DNA of 64,000 nt from Xenophilus sp. L33. Lineage in GTDB: Bacteria; Pseudomonadota; Gammaproteobacteria; Burkholderiales; Burkholderiaceae_C. Each line of letters starts with the position of its first letter. Positions within the stretch are counted from its first letter, which is position 1. Shown here in pieces: positions 17,891 through 26,708 of the stretch. A program made the position numbers and the translations under genes. Under the pieces are notes generated by a model, which made no database searches, had not been told where the DNA came from, and worked only from the letters and a program-made list of their open reading frames with translations. Location of the stretch: NCBI RefSeq assembly GCF_009765735.1, contig NZ_LMUW01000221.1, forward strand, positions 249,801 to 313,800, in the 5' to 3' direction.

Positions 17891-18436
17891 ATGAACACAC
17901 CCACCTCGAACCCGTTGCTGCGCGTGGACCGGGCCACCGACCATCACCAGGGCCCCGCCGCTGCGATGGCGACGCTGATCGAATACGGCGACTTCGAATG
18001 CCCGTCCTGCAGCCAGGCGCACGGCGCGTTGAAGATCATCCGGCGGCATTTCGACAGCCAGTTGCAGTTCGTGTTCCGGCACTTCCCGCAGCGCGAGGTG
18101 CATCCGCACGCCGAGCTGGCGGCCGAGGCCGCCGAGGCCGCCGGCGCCCAGGGCAAGTTCTGGCAGATGCACGACCTGCTCTTCGACCACCAGCAGCACC
18201 TGGACGAGCCGCACTTCTTCAAGCATGCGGCCTCGCTCGGCCTGGACCTGCCGCGCTTCGAGAACGAGATGCGCGACCACGTCTACCTGCAGCGGGTCAA
18301 CGAACAGCTGGCGGTGGCCGAGCGGCTCAGGGTGCGGGCGACGCCGACCTTCTACCTGAACGGCGTCTTCGTCGACATCTCCTTCGGCTACGAGCACCTG
18401 CACAAGGCGATCGAGGCCGCGCTGGCCCGCGGGTGA
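17891..18436 (+). CDS. DsbA/thioredoxin-fold oxidoreductase, cytoplasmic
   Basis: A 181-residue thioredoxin-fold protein of the DsbA group. The active-site motif is Cys37-Pro-Ser-Cys40 (DFECPSCSQAH). The helical insertion is visible in the middle, and the cis-Pro loop is RATPTFYLNG. There is no signal peptide or lipobox, so it should work in the cytoplasm, unlike classical DsbA. The physiological substrate is unknown. Its stop shares a base with the start of the D-2-hydroxyacid dehydrogenase gene, so the two form an operon. Confidence 0.85.
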   Translation: MNTPTSNPLLRVDRATDHHQGPAAAMATLIEYGDFECPSCSQAHGALKIIRRHFDSQLQFVFRHFPQREVHPHAELAAEAAEAAGAQGKFWQMHDLLFDHQQHLDEPHFFKHAASLGLDLPRFENEMRDHVYLQRVNEQLAVAERLRVRATPTFYLNGVFVDISFGYEHLHKAIEAALARG

Positions 18437-19401
18437 TGGCCGAAGCCCGCCCGAAGATCGCGGTCCTCGACGACTACCAGGGCGCGGCGCTGCGGATGGC
18501 CGACTGGTCGCGGCTCGACGGCCGCGCCGACGTCACCGTCTTCCATGACCACCTCGCCGACTTCGAGCCGCTGGTGGCGCGGCTCGCGCCCTTCGATGCG
18601 CTGTGCGTGATGCGCGAGCGCACGCCGATGTCTCGTGCGTTGATCGAGCGGCTGCCGCGCCTGAAGCTGATCGCGTCGACCGGCCCGCGCAATGCGTCGA
18701 TCGACCTGCAGGCGGCCGCCGACCATGGCGTCGGCGTGGTCCACACCGGCTACAAGTCGGAGCCGACGGTGGAGCTGACCTGGGCGCTGATCCTGGCCGG
18801 CGCGCGTCACCTGGTGGCGGAGTCGGCGTCGGTGCGCGGCGGGGGCTGGCAGGTCGGCGTCGGCGACGACATGGGCGGCGCCACGCTCGGGCTGCTCGGG
18901 CTCGGCAACGTCGGTGCGCGGGTGGCGAAGGTCGGCCTGGCTTTCGGCATGAAGGTGATCGCCTGGAGCCAGAACCTCACGGACGAGAAGGCGGCTGCGC
19001 AGGGCGCGACGCGGGTGTCGAAGGAAGAGCTTTTCGGGCAGGCCGACGTGCTGTCGGTGCACCTGGTGCTGAGCGGCCGCACCCGCGGGCTGGTGGGCGC
19101 GGGCGAGCTGGCGCTCATGAAGCCGACCGCGCGCCTCAACACCTCGCGCGGCCCGATCGTCGACGAGGCGGCGCTGATCGCCGCGTTGCGCGAGGGCCGC
19201 ATCGCCGGCGCCGCGATCGACGTCTTCGACCAGGAGCCGCTGCCGGCCGACCACCCTTATCGTTCGTTGCCGAAGCTGCTGGCGACGCCGCACATCGGCT
19301 ACGTCTCGCGCGACCTCTACCGCACCTTCTACGGCGACACGGTCGCGCAGCTGCTCAGGTGGCTCGATGCGGGCGCAGGTCGGCCGACGGCCTCGACCTG
19401 A
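18436..19401 (+). CDS. D-2-hydroxyacid dehydrogenase family protein
   Basis: A 321-residue NAD(P)-dependent dehydrogenase of the D-isomer-specific family. The Rossmann motif is GLLGLGNVGARVA (152-164). The catalytic trio is Arg238 (LNTSRGPIVDE), Glu267 (DVFDQEPL) and His286 (TPHIGYV). These enzymes interconvert 2-oxo acids and D-2-hydroxy acids; the substrate cannot be told. The start overlaps the previous stop (TGATG). The last 47 bases overlap the end of the convergent symporter gene. Confidence 0.9.
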   Translation: MAEARPKIAVLDDYQGAALRMADWSRLDGRADVTVFHDHLADFEPLVARLAPFDALCVMRERTPMSRALIERLPRLKLIASTGPRNASIDLQAAADHGVGVVHTGYKSEPTVELTWALILAGARHLVAESASVRGGGWQVGVGDDMGGATLGLLGLGNVGARVAKVGLAFGMKVIAWSQNLTDEKAAAQGATRVSKEELFGQADVLSVHLVLSGRTRGLVGAGELALMKPTARLNTSRGPIVDEAALIAALREGRIAGAAIDVFDQEPLPADHPYRSLPKLLATPHIGYVSRDLYRTFYGDTVAQLLRWLDAGAGRPTAST

Positions 19402-20692
19402 CCACCGACACCGCGGCCAGCGAGATCACCGACAGGACCGCGACGTAGACGCCGATCAGCCAGGACTGGTTCCAGGTCGAGATGATCCATTGCGCGATGG
19501 TCGCCGCGAAGGCGCCGCCGATCACCGAGCCGAGCGCATAGCCGATCGAGACGCCGGAGTAGCGCACGTTCGGCGGGAACATCTCGGCATAGAGCGCGGC
19601 CTGCGGGCCGTACGAGAGGCCCAGCGCCGCCGCCATCACCACCGCGGCGACGAAGAACAGCACCGGGTTGCCGGTGTCGATCAGCCACCACATCGGAATC
19701 GCCCAGATCGCGAGCATCGCGTAGCCGATCTGGAAGGTGCGCACCCGGCCGAGCTTGTCGCCGAGCAGGCCGCCCAGCAGGGTGAAGAAGAGCCAGCCGA
19801 CCGCCGCCAGCACCGCCACGGTCAGCATGCTGGTGCCTTCGATGTGGAGCGTCTTCTGGCCGTAGCTGATGAAGAAGGCGATGAGCAGGTAGCCGGCCGC
19901 GTTGTTGGCCATGAAGATCAGCGCGGCCAGGACCACCTCGCGCGTGTGGTGGCGGAACAGGTAGCGCAGCGGCGCGGACGACTGCTGGCGGCGCACCTGC
20001 ATCTCCAGGAACACCGGTGACTCCTCGACCTTGCGGCGGATCACCAGCCCGACCACGATCAGCAGGATCGACACCAGGAAGGGCAGCCGCCAGCCCCAGG
20101 CCAGGAACTGTTCCTTGGTCAGCAGCGCAGTGAAGATGAGCAGGGTGAGCGTGGCGACGATCATGCCGATCGGCGTGCCGATCTGCGGGAAGGAACCGAA
20201 GAAGCTGCGCTTGTCCGGCGGTGCATGCTCGACCGCCATCAGCGCCGCGCCGCCCCATTCGCCGCCGGCCGAGAAGCCCTGCACCACGCGCAGGAAGATC
20301 AGCAGGATCGGTGCCCAGACGCCCGCCTGCGCGTAGGTCGGCAGGAGGCCGATCAGCGCGGTCGAGGCGCCCATCAGGAGCAGCGTGATGATCAGCGTCA
20401 TCTTGCGGCCGAAGCGGTCGCCCAACTCGCCGGCGACCACCGCGCCGAGCGGGCGGAACAGGAAGGCGATGCCAATGGTGGCGAAGGCGATGATCTGCGA
20501 GAGCTCCGGGTTCGATTGCGCGAAGGGCCCGAAGAACATCGGCCCGAGCACCAGGCCGGCCGCCTGCGCGTAGATGAAGTAGTCGTACCACTCGATCGAG
20601 GTGCCGATCAGGGTGGCCGCCAGCACCTTCTTGTGCTCCGCGGTGATCTCGGTGCCGCCGGTCGGGACGGCGTCGGGTGCGAGGGTGCTCAT
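19355..20692 (-). CDS. MFS metabolite:proton symporter (MHS family)
   Basis: A 445-residue transporter with twelve predicted membrane helices. The metabolite:H+ symporter pattern is clear: TSIEWYDYFIYAQAAGL near the start, the loop-2 motif RPLGAVVAGELGDRFGRK, then FLRVVQGFSAGGEWGGA. Relatives include ShiA, KgtP and ProP, which carry shikimate, 2-oxoglutarate or betaine-like solutes; the substrate here is unknown, possibly a carboxylate. The start MSTLAPDAV at 20692 has GGAGAC just upstream; the frame to 20824 is rejected as it adds 44 Arg-rich residues. Its 3' end overlaps the convergent dehydrogenase. Confidence 0.9.
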   Translation of the reverse strand: MSTLAPDAVPTGGTEITAEHKKVLAATLIGTSIEWYDYFIYAQAAGLVLGPMFFGPFAQSNPELSQIIAFATIGIAFLFRPLGAVVAGELGDRFGRKMTLIITLLLMGASTALIGLLPTYAQAGVWAPILLIFLRVVQGFSAGGEWGGAALMAVEHAPPDKRSFFGSFPQIGTPIGMIVATLTLLIFTALLTKEQFLAWGWRLPFLVSILLIVVGLVIRRKVEESPVFLEMQVRRQQSSAPLRYLFRHHTREVVLAALIFMANNAAGYLLIAFFISYGQKTLHIEGTSMLTVAVLAAVGWLFFTLLGGLLGDKLGRVRTFQIGYAMLAIWAIPMWWLIDTGNPVLFFVAAVVMAAALGLSYGPQAALYAEMFPPNVRYSGVSIGYALGSVIGGAFAATIAQWIISTWNQSWLIGVYVAVLSVISLAAVSVVRSRPSADLRPHRAT

Positions 20693-20780
20693 GGTGTCTC
20701 CGGTGCGCCGGCGTGCGGCCGGGCTGGTTTTCGAGGTGGGCGGATTGTCGCGATCCCGGGTGCTTGTCGACAGGGGTCGA

Positions 20781-21875
20781 CTACGGATGCGGCGTCTCGG
20801 CCGTGACAGCCTGTTCCCGCGCATCGAAGAAGTGCAGCGCCGCCGGATCGAGCGCCAGGCGCAGGTGGCCTTCGAGCGCCGGTCCGTCGCCGGGCGCCAG
20901 CAGCACCAGCGGGCCGAGCGTCGACTGCAGGTAGACGAAGGCGCGGTCGCCCAGCTGCTCGACCGCCTGCGTCTCGCAGCCGTGCAGGTCGAAGGCGACC
21001 TCGCCCGGCCCCGGCTCGCCGATGCGCGCCTGCTCGGCGCGAAAGCCCAGGGTCGCGACGTCGGCGGGCAGGCGCAGCGGCAGGTCGAGCGTGGTCTCGC
21101 CCAGGCGCATGCGGGTGCCGCCGGCGACCGCGGCGGCGGCCTCGATCGCGAACAGGTTCATGCGCGGCGTGCCGATGAAGCCGGCGACGAAGAGGTTGGC
21201 GGGCGTCCGGTAGAGCGCCAGCGGCGAGCCGACCTGCTCGATGCGGCCGCGGCGCAGCACCACGATCTGGTCGGCCAGGGTCATCGCCTCGGTCTGGTCG
21301 TGGGTGACGTACACCGCGGTGGCCTTGAGCTGGCGCTGCATGCGCGCGATCTCCAGCCGCAGCCGCACGCGCAGTTCGAGGTCGAGGTTCGACAGCGGCT
21401 CGTCGTAGAGGAAGACCTCGGGCCGGCGGATCATCGCGCGGCCCATCGCGACCCGCTGGCGCTGGCCGCCGGAGAGCTGCCGCGGGTAGCGGTCGAGCAG
21501 CGGCGTGAGCTCCAGCGTCTCGGCGATGCGCTCGACGCTCTCCTTCTGCGCCGCCGCCGCGACCTTGGCCATGCGCAGGGGGAAGGCCAGGTTCTGGCGC
21601 ACCGTCTTGTGCGGATAGAGCGCGTAGTTCTGGAACACCAGCGCGCAGCCGCGATCGGCCGGCGGCACCTCGTTCATGCGCTTGCCGTCGATCAAGACCT
21701 CGCCGCCGCTGGGCGTCTCGAGGCCGGCGATCATGCGCAGCAGGGTCGACTTGCCGCAACCGGAGGGGCCGAGCAGCACGGTCACCTGGCCGTCGGGCAT
21801 GACGAGGTCGAGGCCGGGGATCACCTCGACCTCGCCGAAGCGCTTGCTGATGGAACGCAGTTGGATCTCGGCCAT
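20781..21875 (-). CDS. CUT1-family ABC ATPase (UgpC/MalK-like)
   Basis: A 364-residue importer ATPase with Walker A GPSGCGKST, Q-loop FQNYALYPH, signature LSGGQRQRVAMGRAM, Walker B VFLYDEPLSNLD and the switch His in THDQTEAMTLAD. Residues after about 235 form the MalK-type C-terminal OB/TOBE region. It should power the permeases at 24141-25846 across the intervening regulator gene. It lies on the minus strand, 17 bases downstream of the GntR regulator gene, so regulator and ATPase are probably co-transcribed away from the importer genes. Confidence 0.93.
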   Translation of the reverse strand: MAEIQLRSISKRFGEVEVIPGLDLVMPDGQVTVLLGPSGCGKSTLLRMIAGLETPSGGEVLIDGKRMNEVPPADRGCALVFQNYALYPHKTVRQNLAFPLRMAKVAAAAQKESVERIAETLELTPLLDRYPRQLSGGQRQRVAMGRAMIRRPEVFLYDEPLSNLDLELRVRLRLEIARMQRQLKATAVYVTHDQTEAMTLADQIVVLRRGRIEQVGSPLALYRTPANLFVAGFIGTPRMNLFAIEAAAAVAGGTRMRLGETTLDLPLRLPADVATLGFRAEQARIGEPGPGEVAFDLHGCETQAVEQLGDRAFVYLQSTLGPLVLLAPGDGPALEGHLRLALDPAALHFFDAREQAVTAETPHP

Positions 21876-21891
21876 GTTCGGTCTCGCGCGT

Positions 21892-22644
21892 TCAGGCGGC
21901 CGGCGCGGCGCCGGCCTGCGCCACGCCGCGCTGGATGTTGGATTCGGTCAGGCCCAGCAGCGCCTCCATGGCCTTGCGGGCCTCGGCCGGCTTGCGGGCC
22001 CAGATCTGGTCGAGCACCGCGCGGTGCAGCGGCAGGCTCTTGCGCGGCGCGCCCGGCTGGCGGGTCGACAGCTCGAAGGACGTGCGCAGCGCCGCCTCGA
22101 TGGTGGCGCCGAAGGACACCAGGAAGGGATTCCCGGTGGCCGCCAGGATCGCGTGGTGGAAGTCGAGGTCGGGGCCGGCATAGGCGACCGGGTCCATGCC
22201 GGCGGCGTCCATCAGGCGGTACGCGCGCTCGATCGCGGCAATGGCCGCGTCGGGCGCCGAGGCGGCCGCGATCTCGCAGGCGGCGGGCTCGACGATGCGC
22301 CGCAGCTGCATCAGGTGGCGGGCCATCTCGGCGCGGTCCTGGCCGGACCAGGTCCAGCGCAGCACGTCCTCGTCGAGCATGTTCCATTGCATGCGCGGCA
22401 GCACGCGGGTGCCGGCCTTCTGGCGCGAGGCGAGCAGGCCCTTGGCCTTCAGCCGGGTCAGCGCCTCGCGCACCGAGGTGCGCGCCACGCCCATCTGCCC
22501 GGCCAGCTCGACTTCGGTCGGCAGCGCCGAGCCGTCGTGCCATTCGCCGCCGATGACCCGGCGCGCGAGCGCCTCGGTGACGGCCAGCGGACCGCGCCTG
22601 GCAGGCGCCTGGGGCAAGGGAAGAGAGGGCTTATCGTCTGACAT
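21892..22644 (-). CDS. GntR-family transcriptional regulator with FCD domain (FadR subfamily)
   Basis: A 250-residue regulator. The N-terminal winged helix contains LPTEVELAGQMGVARTSVRE and ALTRLKAKGLLASRQKAGT. The C-terminal all-helical FCD domain begins near residue 90 and has the ligand/metal motif DLDFHHAIL, with other His residues later (LPLHRAVL). Such regulators sense organic acids or sugar acids. It is divergent from the binding-protein gene at 22763. The gap between them holds two copies of a 13-base repeat that are likely operator sites, so it probably controls this whole catabolic locus. Confidence 0.9.
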   Translation of the reverse strand: MSDDKPSLPLPQAPARRGPLAVTEALARRVIGGEWHDGSALPTEVELAGQMGVARTSVREALTRLKAKGLLASRQKAGTRVLPRMQWNMLDEDVLRWTWSGQDRAEMARHLMQLRRIVEPAACEIAAASAPDAAIAAIERAYRLMDAAGMDPVAYAGPDLDFHHAILAATGNPFLVSFGATIEAALRTSFELSTRQPGAPRKSLPLHRAVLDQIWARKPAEARKAMEALLGLTESNIQRGVAQAGAAPAA

Positions 22645-22648
22645 ATTC
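22636..22648. promoter_or_regulatory. Candidate GntR operator, copy 1
   Basis: GTCTGACATATTC, overlapping the start codon of the regulator gene. The same 13 bases with one change recur 88 bases away at 22724. The core GTC-T-GAC is a small dyad of the type bound by FadR-subfamily regulators. Function is inferred from position and repetition. Confidence 0.45.
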
Positions 22649-22723
22649 TTGGACGCGGCCGAGGTTAGCCGAGTCAAAACTGCGGTTCGCTACGGGTTTT
22701 CCATGAAGGGAAGAAAATAATTT

Positions 22724-22736
22724 GTCTGTCATATTC
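22724..22736. promoter_or_regulatory. Candidate GntR operator, copy 2
   Basis: GTCTGTCATATTC, 26 bases upstream of the binding-protein start at 22763 and a one-base variant of the repeat at 22636. It lies in an AT-richer stretch (AAAATAATTTG just before it) where a promoter -10 region would be expected, so a bound repressor could block transcription. Confidence 0.45.
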
Positions 22737-22762
22737 GCTGGCGCACAGCGAAAGAGACACCC

Positions 22763-24130
22763 ATGCAAAGCCTTCCCACGCCTGCCGTCGACCTTCGTCG
22801 CCGCCGCCTCGTCCAGTCCGCCGCCGCCGGCGCGGTGCTCGCCGCCGGCGGCACGCTCGGCTTCCCGGCGATCGCCCAGGGCAAGCCCTTCGCCGGCGTC
22901 AAGCTGCGCGGCGCGGCCTACCAGCACGGCTTCTTCAACATCCTGCGCAAGTACATCCCGGAGTTCGAGAACGAGACCGGCATGACGGTCGACCTGCAGC
23001 TGTCGGCCTTCCCGGTCTACAACCAGCAGGCCGACCTGGAGCTGTCCTCGGGCGGCAGCTCCTGGGACTTCTGCAACGTGACCTTCATCCTGGCGGCGCG
23101 CTGGGTCGCGGCCGGCCTCCTGGCCAACCTGGACGACTTCACCGGCAACCCGAAGCTCACGCCGGCCAGCTGGAAGCCGGACGACTTCGTCAAGGGCGCG
23201 CAGCTGCCCTACCTCGACAAGGCCGGCAAGACCTACGGCTTCGCCTGGGAAGGCGGCGCGATGCTCATGGGCATCAGCCGCACCGACCTCATGAAGAAGC
23301 GCGGCGTCGACGTGCCGCACACCTTCGACGAGCTGATGAAGGTCTGCGACGCGGTCAACGGCCAGGACGGCGTCAGCGGCTTCGTCAGCTCGAACCTGCA
23401 CCACTGGTTCCTGCCGCCCTACGTGCAGGGCTACGGCGGCGACTTCTTCGTCGACCCGCCGGGCAACCTGATGCCGGCGCTCGACACGCCGGCCTCGGTG
23501 CAGGGCACCGCCTTCTACACGCAGCTGCTCTCCAAATACAGCCCGCAGGGCGTGCTCGGCTACACCGAGGACCAGGCCCGCGCGGCGCTGCTGGCCGGCC
23601 GCTCGAACATCTTCATCCACTCCAGCTCGTGGGTCACCGGCATGCTCACCGCGCCCGAGAGCAAGGTGAAGGACACCGCGCTGGTGACCCGGATGCCGGC
23701 CGGCCCCAAGGGCGACTGCCCGGGTTCCAACAGCCAGGGCATGGGCATCCCCAAGAACGCGAAGAACAAGGAGGCCGCGTGGGCCTTCATCCAGTGGATG
23801 CTGAGCCCGGAGCTGACCGCGCGCATCGTCAAGGACACCGGCCATCCCTCGGTCTGCCGCCGCTCGATCATCGAGAGCGCCGACTACAAGCGCATCAACA
23901 CCATCAACGGCCAGGACATCGGCAAGCTCTACCTCGAGGTGCTCGACCTGCCGAGCAAGGGCCGCAACTACATGGCCTACCGCGAGGTGAAGGAATTCCC
24001 GGTCGTCGGCGACGTGGTCAACAAGGCGGTCGAGCGGGTGGTGTCGGGGCAGATGCAGCCGGCGGAGTCCATGAAGAGCGCACAGGATTCCGCGGTGAAC
24101 GGCCTGCGGCGCAGTGGCCTGAAGATCTGA
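22763..24130 (+). CDS. CUT1-type extracellular solute-binding protein, Tat signal
   Basis: A 455-residue family-1 binding protein. The N-terminus has a twin-arginine type signal, DLRRRRLVQSAAAGAVL, and a cleavage-like PAIAQG near residue 40. The mature part has the usual pattern of large sugar-type receptors, including QADLELSSGGSSWDFCNV and the hinge region ending GAMLMGISRTDLMKKRGVDVP. It should bind the substrate of the locus, which the downstream dehydratase and aldolase genes suggest may be a sugar acid or related polyhydroxy acid (inference). Confidence 0.9.
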   Translation: MQSLPTPAVDLRRRRLVQSAAAGAVLAAGGTLGFPAIAQGKPFAGVKLRGAAYQHGFFNILRKYIPEFENETGMTVDLQLSAFPVYNQQADLELSSGGSSWDFCNVTFILAARWVAAGLLANLDDFTGNPKLTPASWKPDDFVKGAQLPYLDKAGKTYGFAWEGGAMLMGISRTDLMKKRGVDVPHTFDELMKVCDAVNGQDGVSGFVSSNLHHWFLPPYVQGYGGDFFVDPPGNLMPALDTPASVQGTAFYTQLLSKYSPQGVLGYTEDQARAALLAGRSNIFIHSSSWVTGMLTAPESKVKDTALVTRMPAGPKGDCPGSNSQGMGIPKNAKNKEAAWAFIQWMLSPELTARIVKDTGHPSVCRRSIIESADYKRINTINGQDIGKLYLEVLDLPSKGRNYMAYREVKEFPVVGDVVNKAVERVVSGQMQPAESMKSAQDSAVNGLRRSGLKI

Positions 24131-24140
24131 GACCGGGCGC

Positions 24141-25037
24141 ATGGCAGCAGCCTCCTACGAAGGCCAGCGCCGACGCTTCGCGCGGCAGGCGATCGCGCCC
24201 AGCCTGCTGTTCCTGCTGCTGGTCGCGGGCCTGCCGACGCTGTTCCTGCTGGTCACCAGCCTGACGCCGGGCGCGCTGGTCAATCCGGGCTCGCTGTCGG
24301 ACTTCAGCGACCCCTTCATCAACTACAAGCTGCTGCCGGGCGACGAGCGCTTCGTCGGCTCGCTCTGGGTGCAGGCGCGGCTGTCGGTCTACACGGTGGT
24401 GCTGCAGGTGCTGCTGGGCACAGGCCTGGCCTTGCTGGTGCATTCGGGCCGCGAGCGCTGGCAGTCGCTGCGGCACCTGTTCGTGATCCCGATGGTGCTG
24501 CCGCCGATCGTGGTGGCGGTGATCTGGAAGCTGATTTACACGCCCGACATCAGCCCGGTCTACCAGGTCGCGCGGCTGCTCGGCATCGCGCTGCCGGCGC
24601 TCACCACGCACGTCGACTTCGCGCTCGGCTCGATCGTCATCGCCGACACCTGGGAGTGGGCGCCGTTCACCTTCCTCATGGTGCTGGCCGCGCTGCAGAC
24701 CTTGCCGGCCGAGTACGTCGAGGCGGCGCGCATGGACGGCGCCGACGCCTGGCGGGTCTTCGGCCACATCGTGCTGCCCTACATCGCGCCGGTGCTGGTG
24801 GTGTGCACGCTGTTCCGGCTGATCGACAGCATCAAGGCCTTCCCGCTGATCTTCCTCCTGACCGGCGGCGGTCCCGGCTCGGTGACCGAGGTGACCAACT
24901 ACTACGCCTACCTGGTGGCCTTCAACCAGGGCGAGCTCGGCTATTCGAGCGCGATCACGGTGGTGCTGCTGGCGGCGACCGTGGTGATCAGCTGGGTGGC
25001 GATGCGGGCCAGCCGCAACATGGGGGCAGAGCAATGA
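24141..25037 (+). CDS. CUT1 ABC permease (MalF/UgpA-like)
   Basis: A 298-residue inner-membrane permease with six hydrophobic segments. The EAA coupling loop is EAARMDGADAWRVFGHIVLPYIAPV. It starts ten bases after the binding protein and its stop overlaps the next permease start (ATGA). Confidence 0.92.
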   Translation: MAAASYEGQRRRFARQAIAPSLLFLLLVAGLPTLFLLVTSLTPGALVNPGSLSDFSDPFINYKLLPGDERFVGSLWVQARLSVYTVVLQVLLGTGLALLVHSGRERWQSLRHLFVIPMVLPPIVVAVIWKLIYTPDISPVYQVARLLGIALPALTTHVDFALGSIVIADTWEWAPFTFLMVLAALQTLPAEYVEAARMDGADAWRVFGHIVLPYIAPVLVVCTLFRLIDSIKAFPLIFLLTGGGPGSVTEVTNYYAYLVAFNQGELGYSSAITVVLLAATVVISWVAMRASRNMGAEQ

Positions 25038-25846
25038 ACAGCCGCTGGCCGCTCGCGCGCTGGGCGGTGCCGCTGCTGCTGCTGCTCATGCTGCTGCCCT
25101 TCCTGTGGCTGCTGCAGATGTCCTTCAAGCCGCAGGACCTGATCCTCGAATTCCCGCCGCGGCTCTTCTTCAAGCCGACGCTGGCGCACTACGTCGGGCT
25201 CTGGGATTCGGGCTTCGCCAACTCCTTCGTCAACAGCCTGGTGACCGCCAGCGTGTCGACCCTGCTGGCGTTGGTGCTGGGCATTCCGGCGGCCTATGCG
25301 CTGTCGCGCTGGAGCGGGCGAGGGCGCTTCGGCCTGGGCCTGGGCATCCTGCTCACGCGCATGGCGCCGCCGATCGCGTTCACCATTCCCTTCTTCCTGG
25401 CCTACCGCTGGCTCGGCCTGCTCGACACCCGCACCGGGCTGATCCTGATCTACATGACCTTCAACCTGCCGCTGGTCATCTGGATGATGCAGCCCTTCTT
25501 CGACGCGGTGCCCGCCTCGCTGGAAGAAGCGGCGCTGATGGACGGCGCCGGCTTCCCGACCGTGTTCCTCGAGATCGTGCTGCCGATGGCCAGCGCCGGC
25601 ATCGCGGCCACCGCGATCCTGTGCTTCCTCTATGCCTGGAACGACTTCTTCTTCGCGCTCATCCTGACCCGCACCGACGCCCGCACCGCGCCGGTGGCGG
25701 TGGTCAACTTCATGAACTACGAAGGCTGGGAGTGGGGCAAGATCGCCGCCGGCGGCTCGCTGGTGATGGCGCCGGTGCTGCTGTTCTCGATGCTGGTGCG
25801 GCGCTACCTGGTGAGCGGCCTGACCGCCGGCGCGGTGAAAGGCTGA
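25034..25846 (+). CDS. CUT1 ABC permease (MalG/UgpE-like)
   Basis: A 270-residue partner permease with six hydrophobic segments and the EAA loop EEAALMDGAGFPTVFLEIVLP. The ATG overlaps the stop of the previous permease. With the ATPase at 20781-21875 it completes an importer. Confidence 0.92.
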   Translation: MNSRWPLARWAVPLLLLLMLLPFLWLLQMSFKPQDLILEFPPRLFFKPTLAHYVGLWDSGFANSFVNSLVTASVSTLLALVLGIPAAYALSRWSGRGRFGLGLGILLTRMAPPIAFTIPFFLAYRWLGLLDTRTGLILIYMTFNLPLVIWMMQPFFDAVPASLEEAALMDGAGFPTVFLEIVLPMASAGIAATAILCFLYAWNDFFFALILTRTDARTAPVAVVNFMNYEGWEWGKIAAGGSLVMAPVLLFSMLVRRYLVSGLTAGAVKG

Positions 25847-25847
25847 G

Positions 25848-26708
25848 ATGCGGTCTGCTGCGCTTCCCGACCTCACCGGCGCCACCCGGCTGGTGCCGAT
25901 CCTGGCGCATCCGGTCGATCACGTGCTGGCGCCGCGCATCTACAACCCCGCCTTCGCCGCCGCCGGCCTCGACTGGTGCCTGGTGCCGATGGGCGTGCAG
26001 CCGCGCGACTTCGCGGCCACGGTCGCACAACTCGCCAGGCTCGGCAACCTGCAGGGCATGAACCTCACCATTCCCCACAAGGCCGCGGCCCATGCGCTCT
26101 GCCGCCATCGCGGGCCGGAGGCGGAGCGCACCGGCGTGGTCAACACGATGCGGCTCGAGGCCGACGGCAGCTGGTCGGGCGAAAGCTTCGACGGCATCGG
26201 TTTCGTCGACGCGGCGCGCGCGCACGGCGTGTTGCGAGCCGATTCACCTGTGGTGCTGGTCGGCTGCGGCGGCGCGGGCACGGCGATCGCCTTCGCGCTC
26301 GGCGCGGCCGGCGTGCGGACGCTGCATGCGATCGACAGCGACCCGCAGCGCGCCGAGCGCCTGGTCGCCGCGCTGCGCCGGTCGTACCCGCAGATGGACG
26401 CGGACACCGACGCCGCCGGCCTGCGCAGCGCCGGCCTCGCGATCAACGCCACGCCGCTCGGCCTGCATGCGGGCGACGCCTTGCCTTTCGACCCGGCGCT
26501 GCTGCCGGCGGGCGCGGCGCTGTTCGACATCATCGCGGCGCGGGACACCGAACTGATGGCGGCCTGCGCGGCACGCGGCCATGCGGTGGTCGGCGGCCGG
26601 CCGATGATCGACCACCAGGTGGCGGCGCAGATCGCGTTCTGGCGCGGATCACCGACCGCGCTGCCGCGGCCCCTGTTGCCTGCCGAGTCCTTCCGCGATG
26701 AACGATAG
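25848..26708 (+). CDS. Shikimate/quinate-dehydrogenase-like protein (AroE family)
   Basis: A 286-residue AroE-family dehydrogenase. The catalytic segment is NLTIPHK (Lys78), then GVVNTM and the Asp of SFDGIG (Asp115) in the place of the canonical NTDxxG. The nucleotide fold starts VVLVGCGGAGTAIA, and the end has MIDHQVAAQIAFW as in AroE. It starts one base after the permease stop in an importer operon, so it is more likely a catabolic quinate/shikimate-type or related hydroxy-acid dehydrogenase than the biosynthetic enzyme. The last 60 bases overlap the convergent hicB gene. Confidence 0.85.
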   Translation: MRSAALPDLTGATRLVPILAHPVDHVLAPRIYNPAFAAAGLDWCLVPMGVQPRDFAATVAQLARLGNLQGMNLTIPHKAAAHALCRHRGPEAERTGVVNTMRLEADGSWSGESFDGIGFVDAARAHGVLRADSPVVLVGCGGAGTAIAFALGAAGVRTLHAIDSDPQRAERLVAALRRSYPQMDADTDAAGLRSAGLAINATPLGLHAGDALPFDPALLPAGAALFDIIAARDTELMAACAARGHAVVGGRPMIDHQVAAQIAFWRGSPTALPRPLLPAESFRDER

